NCBI RefSeq assembly: GCF_002289455.1 | Contig: NZ_NTFS01000020.1 | Coordinates: 1-33,512, forward strand | Reading direction: 5' to 3' | DNA from: Brunnivagina elsteri CCALA 953 | GTDB taxonomy: Bacteria; Cyanobacteriota; Cyanobacteriia; Cyanobacteriales; Nostocaceae | Length of the DNA stretch: 33,512 nucleotides | Part shown: piece after piece, positions 1 to 7,109 of the stretch | Layout: the number at the start of each line of letters is the position of its first letter | How positions within the stretch are numbered: position 1 is the first letter of the stretch | Made by a program: the position numbers and the translations under genes | Notes under the pieces: generated by a model | Database searches by the model: none | What the model was told of the DNA's origin: nothing | The model's input: the letters and a program-made list of their open reading frames with translations, nothing else

Positions 1-834
1 TCCGCATTTAAATCATATAATCTAAATTATTATAATTCTTGTGGGGTGGGCATTCCTGCCTGCCTTAATATATGATTCAGGTGCTTTTTAGCTTATCCCA
101 ACGACTAGAGATTTCCCACGGGGGAGAAACCCAATTTCCTGAGTTTTTCTGACTGCAATAAGCTTGACTCTCAAGACAGTCGCTACAAATTACTTCCGCA
201 TATCATATAACCAAAATCTTCCCCACATAAGTGCGATCGCACTCAAGCTCTTTTCGGAATTTATATAAGCCTAGATAATGCTTTCACTCAATTACGATTT
301 AAATTATTAAAGCTTTATATGTTAAGAATGTCAGGGAACCTTGACAAAAGGAAAATAGGTGTACGGATTGACAGTGCTTTCAGGGTGCGATATTCTTAAT
401 AATCACGGGAGGCGTATGACTTTGATTTTTGGCGCTCTGAAAGTATTATTATTGCGTTGTTTTTTTTGTTGTAAATTAAGCCTGAAATTAGTGCCGTAAT
501 GTAAACATAGATTTGACATTTTATTACGGTTGACAATTTTGATTTAGAGTGAATTAGATAAAACTATAATATTTGTTGGGTTTTGAGAAGTTCCCCCACA
601 CTGGAGTTATATTGCACTAAATAAAGTATTCTTGGTTTTTGGAAAATATCTGATATTTTGTGTAATTATTTAAACCTAATTAATCTTTCTTACCGTATTT
701 ATATTGGAAAAACCCGACTTTTCATTTTCACATTAAGAAAATAAAGATACTCAGTGAGGGATGGATAATTTGTATTGTGTTGGGTTACGACGCAATATTT
801 GGGGTTGATAAGAAGATTTAGATTTACACGAGTA
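1..834. other. Gene-free left edge
   Basis: No convincing reading frame was found on either strand. The stretch is AT-rich. A GC-rich patch at about 40-64 (GTGGGGTGGGC, then TGCCTGCC) looks like a dispersed cyanobacterial repeat, and a HIP1 octamer lies at about 233-240. Any promoter for a gene to the left would lie outside the window. Confidence 0.5.
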
Positions 835-867
835 GGGATACTGCATTGTATTGGTTTGCAGTATCCC
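835..867 (-). terminator. Hairpin after the PEP-CTERM-like gene
   Basis: A perfect 11-bp inverted repeat (GGGATACTGCA at 835-845, TGCAGTATCCC at 857-867) with an 11-nt loop starts 34 nt past the stop codon of the minus-strand gene at 901. No long U tract follows on the minus strand, and only TTT follows on the plus strand. Terminator or mRNA-end protection is therefore inferred from position. Confidence 0.45.
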
Positions 868-900
868 TTTAACCATGATGAATGTTAATCCTAAAGTCGA

Positions 901-1710
901 TTAGATAGCCTTCGACTTCCGTTTGGCAAATGCTCCAGCACTCAACATCCCGACAGCAACTATACCAACAGTAGAACTAGATTCTGGCACAGCTTGAGCA
1001 GGTAATCCCGCTAAAGTTGCTACATTATTACGAGTTCTGAAGATAGTGTAATGAGTGTTTCCAGAATTACCTCGTCCTTTATCACCAGTGGTAGTTTCGA
1101 GAAACTGTGCAGTATCGCTGATGCCGTTAATCTTACCCCAAGGACCAGTTTGACCATTATTAGCCCCTCGATTAATTGCGTTAATCCACGTTCCTCCCAG
1201 AATTTCCTGAGCCAATTCCCCATTCTTAGGGACATTTCCTTCAAAGCGATCGCCTGCTGCTAAGAAACCTTTATCTCGATCTGCAACTGCGACTGTACTA
1301 GCGCGGGTAAAGGGGTTGGAATTTTTGCTGGTCATGTATTCCCAATCGGTAGACTTACTAGTCAGCTTCGCGCCATTAGAAAAGCCAAATTGACCTAGCC
1401 AAGTTTCATCAACACTTTGATCGTCCCATACGACCATATATAAGTAATCTTTTGAGTCAACATTAAAATTCCAAGTTTCTGGACTAGACCAGTTATAAGC
1501 TCCTACACTACCTTTAGAACCCAGTTCGTTGCGTCCAATGAAATTCAGGGATTTTCCATCTTTATCCCCAGAAAAGAATCCGTAGTGATTATCCGCAGTC
1601 ACGGTTGCTGTTCCCCCCAGGGTAAGAGCCATCGATTGTCCTGCACTTACTAACGTCAAACCAGCTGTTAATAATGTTCCAGCAACCAAGCCTTTAAATA
1701 GTTTAAACAT
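901..1710 (-). CDS. Secreted protein with PEP-CTERM-like sorting tail
   Basis: A 269-residue protein with an N-terminal signal peptide (Lys-rich start, hydrophobic core, AGQSMA near residue 28). The Gly/Asn/Trp-rich middle contains no enzyme motif that I recognise. The last 30 residues have the PEP-CTERM layout: a short VPES motif at about 241-244, a hydrophobic helix at about 248-262, then the basic end KRKSK. The usual PEP triplet reads PES here. PEP-CTERM proteins are exported and normally processed by an exosortase, ending at the cell surface or in the extracellular matrix; no exosortase gene is in the window. It is a single-gene unit, with a hairpin just past its stop and about 515 nt of intergenic DNA upstream. 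The function of the mature domain is unknown. The secreted, sorted nature is fairly secure. Confidence 0.8.
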   Translation of the reverse strand: MFKLFKGLVAGTLLTAGLTLVSAGQSMALTLGGTATVTADNHYGFFSGDKDGKSLNFIGRNELGSKGSVGAYNWSSPETWNFNVDSKDYLYMVVWDDQSVDETWLGQFGFSNGAKLTSKSTDWEYMTSKNSNPFTRASTVAVADRDKGFLAAGDRFEGNVPKNGELAQEILGGTWINAINRGANNGQTGPWGKINGISDTAQFLETTTGDKGRGNSGNTHYTIFRTRNNVATLAGLPAQAVPESSSTVGIVAVGMLSAGAFAKRKSKAI

Positions 1711-2225
1711 TGTTTTATTTTCTGAAGATTTATTTGATTTGTTTCTTATCCATAGTCTGCCATCAAAAACTTGATTACTGGTATTTATTTTGACTATTTT
1801 ACGTAAAAATTATTTTCTATGTTTCACTCTAAAGGTGTGATAAACCCTTTGATGAAATAGGGCTTTATAACTCGTTAAAAAGTATTTTTACTAGTGTTTA
1901 TACTTGGATGTTTTATTTGAAGGTATCTTTAACAGAAGTAAGATTGTGGAAATATAATGAATATCTGGCATTTTCCAACCTCCTCAACAAACAAACCCAC
2001 AAAACCTCAGCGAATTCAGTGAGTTTGCCAAAAAAAACTATGTGTTAACTACTGAATAAACTCATTTTTGGGTGAATCAAAAAAGATTAACCTCCTAGAG
2101 CGCGATACGCATTGCTTATCGCCATCCCCATAGATTATGTATTTACAGCGATTAACGCGGAAAGTGCGATCGCAATATCGCAAAAATCTTTAAAAACAGC
2201 CTAGTTTTGTACTATTTTATATAGT
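1711..2225. other. Divergent intergenic region
   Basis: This separates the minus-strand PEP-CTERM-like gene from the plus-strand ABC transporter and must hold both promoters. It is AT-rich, with a HIP1 octamer at about 2166. I see no GTA-N8-TAC site, long inverted repeat or small reading frame that stands out. No clear Shine-Dalgarno sequence precedes the ATG at 2226. Confidence 0.4.
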
Positions 2226-4046
2226 ATGGGAATTCGTAAGCTAAGTAATGCTCTCCGCCAATCCGTTGCCGTTTTTCGCTATAGCGATCGCGCTGTGAAT
2301 TTAGTCTGGACTACTAGTAGTCGGCTAACGGTGATTTTTGGTATCTTCACTTTAGTGGCTGGTATATTACCTGCTGCTGTTGCTTATATTGGCAAATTAA
2401 TTGTTGATGCGGTTGTTTTCGCCACACAATCACGCCCAAATCCGAATATTTACCATGTATTGGGGTTTGTTAGCTTAGAAGCATTCGCAGTCGCAATTTT
2501 AGCATTGACTCAACGGGGTCAAAATATCTGTCAGTCATTATTACGCTTGTTGCTGGCACAAAGGGTGAATGAACTGATTTTAAACAAAGCTCTAACCTTA
2601 GAATTAACTCAATTTGAAGATTCGGAATTTTACGACAAGATGAGTAATGCCCGTCGTGAAGCCTCATCTCGTCCTTTGTCGTTGGTGACTCGTACCTTCG
2701 GGTTGGTGCAAAATGCTCTGTCGCTGATTGCTTACGGTGCATTACTAGTCAAATTTTCCATTTGGGCTGTAGTTGTCCTCGTAGTTGCATCTATTCCCAC
2801 CTTTGTCTCGGAAACCAAATTCGCTGCCAAAGGCTTTCGTCTATTTAGTTGGCGTGCCCCGGAAACCCGACAACAACATTATTTAGAGACATTAGTCGCT
2901 CGCGAAGATTTTGCGAAGGAAGTCAAACTCTACCAGTTAGGGGAAATGTTGGTGCGACGCTACCGGAATATTTTTCATCAAATATACACCGAAGACCGGG
3001 ATTTAACTTTACAACGGGGATTTTGGGGATATTTATTAGGATTACTAAGTACTGCAACCTTTTATACTACATACGGTTGGATTGTTTTGGAAACAATCGC
3101 TGGGAAGATATCTTTGGGAGATATGACGATGTATATTACCGTCTTTCGCCAAGGACAAATGACATTTTCTAATACTCTGACTTCGATTGGGGGAATGTAT
3201 GAAGATAATTTGTATCTCTCCAATCTTTACGACTTCCTCGAAGCAGATGTTCCGACTTCGGTTGGTAATGCCACTACAGGATTAAAACCTGGTGATGGAA
3301 TTCGGTTTGAGAAGGTGACTTTTACCTATCCAGGGAATTTACAGCCAGCATTGAAGAATATTTCCCTCCATCTGCAACCAGGGGAAAAGCTGGCAATTGT
3401 GGGTGAAAATGGTTCCGGGAAGACAACCCTAATCAAACTCCTGACAAGGCTTTACAATCCCAATTCTGGGAGAATTTTACTCGATGGATTGGATTTACAA
3501 GATTGGGATGTAGAAGTGTTGAGACAGCGCATCGGGGTAATTTTCCAGAACTTTGTCCGCTACCAGTTCACAGTCGGCGAAAATATTGGTGTGGGTGATG
3601 TCAAACGCATCGAAGATGAAGAACTCTGGCAATTAGCAGCAGAAAAAGGCATGGCATTACCATTCATTGAAAAAATGCCCAGACAATTCGACACCCAACT
3701 AGGTAAATGGTTTAAAGATGGGCAGGAATTATCGGGAGGACAATGGCAGAAAATTGCCCTTGCCCGTGCCTTTATGCGGAAAGATGCAGATATCCTCGTT
3801 TTAGATGAACCTACCTCCGCTATCGATGCCCAAGCCGAATATGAGATATTTGAAAGATTGCGATCGCTCACCCAAAATCAAATGGTATTTCTAATTTCCC
3901 ATAGGTTTTCCACTGTCCGCATGGCAAATAAAATCTTAGTCATCGAAAATGGAGAAATCATCGAAGTCGGAACCCACGAACAATTATTACAAGCGAAAGG
4001 AAGATACGCAGAATTATTTTTATTACAAGCTGCCGGATACAAGTAG
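2226..4046 (+). CDS. ABC transporter, fused permease and ATPase (exporter type)
   Basis: A 606-residue half-transporter. Residues about 30-330 form the membrane domain with several hydrophobic helices, as in type-1 exporters of the MsbA/HlyB class. The ATPase domain follows, with Walker A GENGSGKTT near 392-400, a Q-loop (GVIFQNF), signature LSGGQ near 502-506, Walker B ILVLDEPTS near 522-530 and the switch His in LISHRFSTV near 558. All catalytic elements are intact, so it should work as a homodimer or with a partner. The substrate cannot be told from sequence; lipid, peptide or drug export are all possible. It stands alone: no periplasmic adaptor or partner permease is adjacent, and the TolC-like protein lies about 19 kb away. 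The domain at the start has the loose TMD similarity typical of many cyanobacterial ABC exporters. Confidence 0.9.
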   Translation: MGIRKLSNALRQSVAVFRYSDRAVNLVWTTSSRLTVIFGIFTLVAGILPAAVAYIGKLIVDAVVFATQSRPNPNIYHVLGFVSLEAFAVAILALTQRGQNICQSLLRLLLAQRVNELILNKALTLELTQFEDSEFYDKMSNARREASSRPLSLVTRTFGLVQNALSLIAYGALLVKFSIWAVVVLVVASIPTFVSETKFAAKGFRLFSWRAPETRQQHYLETLVAREDFAKEVKLYQLGEMLVRRYRNIFHQIYTEDRDLTLQRGFWGYLLGLLSTATFYTTYGWIVLETIAGKISLGDMTMYITVFRQGQMTFSNTLTSIGGMYEDNLYLSNLYDFLEADVPTSVGNATTGLKPGDGIRFEKVTFTYPGNLQPALKNISLHLQPGEKLAIVGENGSGKTTLIKLLTRLYNPNSGRILLDGLDLQDWDVEVLRQRIGVIFQNFVRYQFTVGENIGVGDVKRIEDEELWQLAAEKGMALPFIEKMPRQFDTQLGKWFKDGQELSGGQWQKIALARAFMRKDADILVLDEPTSAIDAQAEYEIFERLRSLTQNQMVFLISHRFSTVRMANKILVIENGEIIEVGTHEQLLQAKGRYAELFLLQAAGYK

Positions 4047-4119
4047 AAATGTGGATTAAATAAAGTATAAAAGTCGGGTGTGTTAGCATCGCATAACGCA
4101 CCATTCCAAATTCTTAATA

Positions 4120-4344
4120 TTATTCCACAATCCCTAAAGCCACTTTTGCATCATTAATAGTAACCATGAGTGTCATTGGTGCAATAATTGAAGGGGTAAA
4201 ACCGCATTTCTCATAGAATTGCTTTGCTTCCTCGTTGAGCGCATTTTTAATCGCGGTAAGCTCTGATGTCCAAATTGCTATATTTGAATAGAATCTGGCA
4301 CGAAATACCCTAATCAATGCAAAATCGCTTTTACTTACCGCCAA
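4120..4344 (-). pseudogene. Remnant of a toxin-type GNAT acetyltransferase (C-terminal end)
   Basis: The frame is open for 74 codons, but only the last 40 residues (about 4242 to 4120) look like protein of a known family. Phrases such as EEAKQFYEKCGF and PMTLMVTINDAK match the end of TacT/AtaT-like GNAT toxins, which acetylate aminoacyl-tRNA in toxin-antitoxin pairs. The first 34 codons do not resemble a GNAT. The acetyl-CoA-binding loop (RxxGxG/A) is missing, and no antitoxin gene is next to it. The frame overlaps the start of the plus-strand GNAT at 4317 by 28 bp in the opposite direction. I read it as the tail of a broken TA toxin, not as an expressed gene. Confidence 0.55.
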
Positions 4345-4868
4345 ATTTCTTTATACGTCACGCTCGTGCAAAAGATAAATGGAAAATTAAAGAACTTTTG
4401 CTAACTTGGAACGATGGGGTTAATATCTTGCCAATTAATATTTATTGGCTAGCATTAATAATTCTTTGCTTTGTCTTCTTATTTATTCATGTTTTACTAT
4501 TTACAGCATTAATGGGGATATATCTGATCTACGAAATTCAGGTAAGGGATTATTCTGATTTTTGGGTAATAGACTATAACGGTTCTGCGGTTGGATGTGT
4601 CGAACTACGTATACAGAAAAAGTATTCCGTCATATTTAATCTTTGTATCAAAAAAAAATATCGACACCAGAAACTAGGCTCCTGCATGGTAGAGCATTTA
4701 ATCAACGAAGCCAAAAAACCAGTTTATTTATCATGCGATCGCGAATTAATTCCCTTTTACAACCAATTCGGTTTTGTTACCACCCATGCAGAAAATTTAC
4801 CTAGAGAATTACCAATCGCATTGGGTTTGACACAAGGTTTATCAATTGTACCAATGATGCTGGTTTAA
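4317..4868 (+). CDS. GNAT-family N-acetyltransferase with an inserted membrane hairpin
   Basis: A 183-residue protein. It begins with a GNAT-like first strand and helix (IRHARAKDKWKIKELLLTW, residues 13-31). A strongly hydrophobic stretch at about 38-74 follows, long enough for two membrane-spanning helices. The GNAT fold then resumes: FWVIDYNGSAVGCVELRI, the acetyl-CoA loop RHQKLGSC at 116-123, and the closing SCDRELIPFYNQFGF. GNAT enzymes move an acetyl group from acetyl-CoA to an amine; the acceptor is unknown here. The hairpin would anchor the catalytic domain on the membrane. A similar layout occurs in a few cyanobacterial GNATs, so it need not be a disruption. No clear ribosome binding site precedes the ATG. 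A remnant of a second, different GNAT overlaps its 5' end on the other strand. Confidence 0.75.
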   Translation: MQNRFYLPPNFFIRHARAKDKWKIKELLLTWNDGVNILPINIYWLALIILCFVFLFIHVLLFTALMGIYLIYEIQVRDYSDFWVIDYNGSAVGCVELRIQKKYSVIFNLCIKKKYRHQKLGSCMVEHLINEAKKPVYLSCDRELIPFYNQFGFVTTHAENLPRELPIALGLTQGLSIVPMMLV

Positions 4869-4928
4869 GTTCCTTCCCCTGAACACCGAAAACTGAATCC
4901 CAAAGGGTAGTAACTCGAAATCTTGTTT

Positions 4929-4949
4929 CCTCCCCTTTCCAAGGGGAGG
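4929..4949. terminator. Hairpin between convergent genes; dispersed repeat copy 1
   Basis: CCTCCCCTT and AAGGGGAGG form a perfect 9-bp stem with a 3-nt loop. It lies between the stop of the plus-strand GNAT (4868) and the stop of the minus-strand HAD gene (4994), a good place for a two-way terminator. It belongs to a repeat family with a second copy at 6416-6440; both copies are followed by a G-rich tract and a TATTAGTCAA motif. Confidence 0.5.
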
Positions 4950-4993
4950 ATTAAGGTGGGGTAGTTTTATTTCGGTTCCATATTAGTCAAACT

Positions 4994-5788
4994 TTAACCT
5001 ACCAATACTTTAACCCTGGCAGGTGTTAAATCTTGAACATTACAAAACACCATTTCAGCCCCCGCATCTATCAGTAATTCTGCGTAGGCTTCGCGCCGTG
5101 AAGGTAGTTTCTGGACATGGGGAGGTAACACCCCAACACCAATCCAATTATGCTGATTTTGCTGACTCCGGGCTTTTTCCACAGTATACATATCAGCAAC
5201 AGTATCCCCCACATATATCACCGTCGCTGGGTTTGTATCACCTTTTTCGAGATGACGAACAGCAGCAAATAACCCCGTTGGATCGGGTTTTCCAGGTGCA
5301 TCTTCCATCGCAATCAAAATCGGTGGTTTGATATTCAGCCTTTTTTCTAAAACATAGGTAGCAGAAGCACGAGTCGCTCCGCTAAAAAAGCCCCATGCTA
5401 TCCCAGCATTTGTCAGGTCTTCTAAGTATTTAGGTTGTAATAATAATGGCTCATCACAAATATATCCATCCCAGTGATTTGGATTTGTGCCTCGATACCG
5501 CGATTGAAAAAAAGCCACAATTGTTTCATAATCAATCCGGCTTTGATTTCGAGATTCCCCCTGAGTTTCCAAAAAACGATGTATTAATTCTTGCGATGCT
5601 TCCCAATCATTATTCCAAATCCCTTCAGATTTTAGCTTGTCAATATCTGTTGGTGTTGGGCGATAGCCGTTGTTGGTGAAATGTTCTACGGTATCAGCTA
5701 ATGCACGGCGATATGAGCCACTGACATCGCGGATAACGCCATCTATATCGAAAACAATAATTGTGTGTGCTGAGGATTGTTCGCTCAT
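4994..5788 (-). CDS. HAD-superfamily hydrolase (subfamily IA, cyanobacterial TIGR01548-like)
   Basis: A 264-residue protein with all four HAD motifs: I, FDIDGVIRD with nucleophile Asp14 and acid/base Asp16; II, the Ser in GFFSGATRAS; III, the Lys in GKPDPTGLF; IV, the acidic pair region IYVGDTVADM. An inserted helical cap between motifs I and II (about 20-125) is the subfamily IA arrangement. HAD enzymes of this kind hydrolyse phosphate esters in the cytoplasm; the substrate is not evident. The length and the opening DIDGVIRD fit the group called HAD-IA hypothetical 1, common in cyanobacteria. It is transcribed away from ycf65, with about 245 bp between them, and convergently with the GNAT gene. 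Confidence 0.87.
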   Translation of the reverse strand: MSEQSSAHTIIVFDIDGVIRDVSGSYRRALADTVEHFTNNGYRPTPTDIDKLKSEGIWNNDWEASQELIHRFLETQGESRNQSRIDYETIVAFFQSRYRGTNPNHWDGYICDEPLLLQPKYLEDLTNAGIAWGFFSGATRASATYVLEKRLNIKPPILIAMEDAPGKPDPTGLFAAVRHLEKGDTNPATVIYVGDTVADMYTVEKARSQQNQHNWIGVGVLPPHVQKLPSRREAYAELLIDAGAEMVFCNVQDLTPARVKVLVG

Positions 5789-6022
5789 GGAATCCGTTGG
5801 CTAAATAAGTTGAAATTGGGAATTGGGAATGGAGCATCGAATTGCCCCTAATTACTGAATTACTTTACCTTTTCCTTTGCTTTTTACAGTTGATTGTGGA
5901 TGAATCCCCACAATGGGTTGCTCAGGTGGTGAGAAATTGGGTTAAAATAAGCGATCGCAACGCCAATCCTATAAAATCAAACGGATGGCTCAGTGTCAGT
6001 AAGTTAAGCCCGGATATTTCCC
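5789..6022. promoter_or_regulatory. Divergent promoter region of HAD gene and ycf65
   Basis: About 240 bp between two divergent starts. Near 5813-5830 there is a short heptamer run (TTGGGAATTGGGAATGG), an STRR-type repeat. A HIP1 octamer lies at about 5951-5958. An overlapping 64-codon frame (5842-6036) has no family features and is probably chance. Confidence 0.35.
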
Positions 6023-6027
6023 GGAGG
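6023..6027 (+). promoter_or_regulatory. Ribosome binding site fixing the TTG start of ycf65
   Basis: GGAGG ends 5 nt before TTG at 6033. An in-frame TGA at 6030-6032 directly precedes this TTG, so no longer start is possible in this frame. Confidence 0.75.
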
Positions 6028-6032
6028 TGTGA

Positions 6033-6332
6033 TTGACCAAGTTTATTCTAAAAATTCTCTGGTTAGATGAGAACGTCGCCCTAGCGGTGGATCAAATTGT
6101 TGGTAAAGGTACTAGCCCTTTAACAAAGTACTTCTTTTGGCCCCGTAATGATGCCTGGGAAGAACTAAAAAAGGAGTTAGAGTCAAAACATTGGATTACT
6201 GATGTAGATAGAGTGGAACTACTCAATAAAGCTACAGAAGTAATTAACTATTGGCAAGAAGAGGGTAGAAAACGCCCAATGGTTGAAGCCCAATCTAAGT
6301 TCCCTGAAGTCACCTTTACAGGTAGCGCTTGA
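6033..6332 (+). CDS. ycf65: Ribosomal protein PSRP-3 / Ycf65 (cS23)
   Basis: A 99-residue protein matching the Ycf65/PSRP-3 family, a small-subunit ribosomal protein found in cyanobacteria and plastids. Diagnostic stretches are [18 protein letters not shown] at the N-terminus, then [18 protein letters not shown], and ESKHWI with [12 protein letters not shown] near the end. The length is normal for the family. The start is TTG at 6033, supported by a GGAGG sequence 5 nt upstream and an in-frame stop immediately before it. It is a single gene, divergent from the HAD hydrolase. The last dozen residues ([15 protein letters not shown]) are a poorly conserved tail. The identification is firm; the exact role in the ribosome is known only from plastid work. 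Confidence 0.93.
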   Translation: MTKFILKILWLDENVALAVDQIVGKGTSPLTKYFFWPRNDAWEELKKELESKHWITDVDRVELLNKATEVINYWQEEGRKRPMVEAQSKFPEVTFTGSA

Positions 6333-6415
6333 TTTTTTTGTCCAACCTATCTTGGTTTATACTAAAAACGTCTAAAAGCTGAACTTTTTAGTTGTGAAAA
6401 ACTGATATTCTTAAG

Positions 6416-6440
6416 CCTCTCCCCTTGGCAAGGGGAGAGG
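6416..6440. terminator. Hairpin after ycf65; dispersed repeat copy 2
   Basis: CCTCTCCCCTT and AAGGGGAGAGG make a perfect 11-bp stem with loop GGC, 84 nt past the ycf65 stop. It shares its core (CCCCTT-N3-AAGGGG) and its downstream TATTAGTCAA motif with the copy at 4929-4949. It may act as a terminator but is also clearly a repeat-family member. Confidence 0.45.
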
Positions 6441-6565
6441 TTTGGAGAGGGGTTCTATATTAGTCAAGTTTTAAGCTGTTTTGGTTTATCAATCTTAAAA
6501 ATTTGAGATTTTAAGACTTTGATAAGACATTGATCTAATTTAATTATTCTTTGTCTGAAACTTTT

Positions 6566-6594
6566 GTAGAGACGTAGCACTGCTACGTCTCTAC
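6566..6594. repeat. Perfect 29-nt palindrome
   Basis: GTAGAGACGTAGCA, a single C, then its exact reverse complement. Palindromes of this GAGACGT...ACGTCTC type recur in Nostocales intergenic DNA. A degenerate relative (AGAGAC...GTCTCT) lies at 10035-10058 in this window. Confidence 0.7.
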
Positions 6595-6754
6595 GTTCAT
6601 TTTTATACAAAATTCTGGCACTACTTGCTGTCGTGACCAATTATTCCTTGATGGTACAAGCCCTCCGCAATTGGACGGGACAGAAACCGACACCGCCTCA
6701 TTGCTCTCTAAATTTATTTATGGATGAATAAGTTAGGAACTTTGCTTGGTTCAA

Positions 6755-6776
6755 GCCCCCGGATTCATCCGTGGGC
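6755..6776. repeat. Hairpin resembling an IS200/IS605 right end
   Basis: GCCCCCGGAT and ATCCGTGGGC form a 10-bp stem with one mismatch and a 2-nt loop. Sub-terminal hairpins like this mark IS200/IS605-type ends, and cyanobacterial tnpB genes often finish next to one. No tnpA or tnpB reading frame is left here, so at most this is a scar. Confidence 0.3.
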
Positions 6777-6784
6777 ACTAATTG

Positions 6785-6869
6785 CGTAGCTTTAGCTTCT
6801 CGCTCTGCGAGTATTGCGAATTACGAATTACGTAGCCTGCTTCTCCGCTTCGGAGTATTGCGAATTGTT
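6785..6869. repeat. Clustered short palindromic repeats
   Basis: Two copies of a GCTTCTC-GC...-GAG hairpin followed by TATTGCGAATT lie here. The first 27 bp (6785-6811) recur almost exactly at 22059-22085 near the TPR gene, with one base changed. They are dispersed small repeats with no coding content. Confidence 0.6.
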
Positions 6870-6958
6870 TTGACGTTGGTATTGAAGGAAATATTAGAAC
6901 GAAAAACCCGTATTAAAGAAGTGGAATAGGGAAAAACCAAGAAACAAACTAGTTGTAG

Positions 6959-6977
6959 GGGTGGGGTCTCCCCACCC
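6959..6977. repeat. GGGTGGGG/CCCCACCC hairpin
   Basis: A perfect 8-bp stem with loop TCT, flanked further out by ACTAGT-like sequences on both sides (6949 and 6980-6986). It is a GC-rich dispersed hairpin of a type common in this group, downstream of the Crp/Fnr gene. Confidence 0.5.
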
Positions 6978-7050
6978 TCACTAGTGATAGAATTACAATT
7001 GATCGGTCTATATCTATTAGATTGGGAAATTTTATTTTCTGGAAGTTCGT

Positions 7051-7099
7051 AGTCGGGTTAAATTTGTTAACTTTGTTAAATTTGTTAACTTTCCCGACT
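7051..7099 (-). terminator. Nested repeat hairpin after the Crp/Fnr gene
   Basis: AGTCGGG (7051-7057) pairs with CCCGACT (7093-7099). Between them an 18-bp unit, TTAAATTTGTTAACTTTG, occurs twice in tandem (7058-7075, then 7076-7092 lacking the last base). Each unit contains the palindrome GTTAAC. The element starts 11 nt past the stop codon of the minus-strand regulator at 7110. Confidence 0.45.
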
Positions 7100-7109
7100 C
7101 CCCATTGAA

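Larger units (their letters stand above)
6333..7109. other. Repeat-rich intergenic gap between ycf65 and the Crp/Fnr gene
   Basis: Nearly 780 bp without a credible gene, between a plus-strand and a minus-strand 3' end. It contains at least six separate inverted or direct repeats (6416, 6566, 6755, 6785, 6959, 7051). The short frames inside it have no family features. Confidence 0.6.

Noticed and set aside
5842-6036. 64-codon frame upstream of ycf65
   Set aside because: No family features; it overlaps the ycf65 ribosome binding site and includes a heptamer-repeat neighbourhood.
6749-6776. GGTTCAAGCC, looking like a tRNA T-arm
   Set aside because: No matching acceptor stem, anticodon arm or D-arm around it; the sequence folds better as an insertion-type hairpin.
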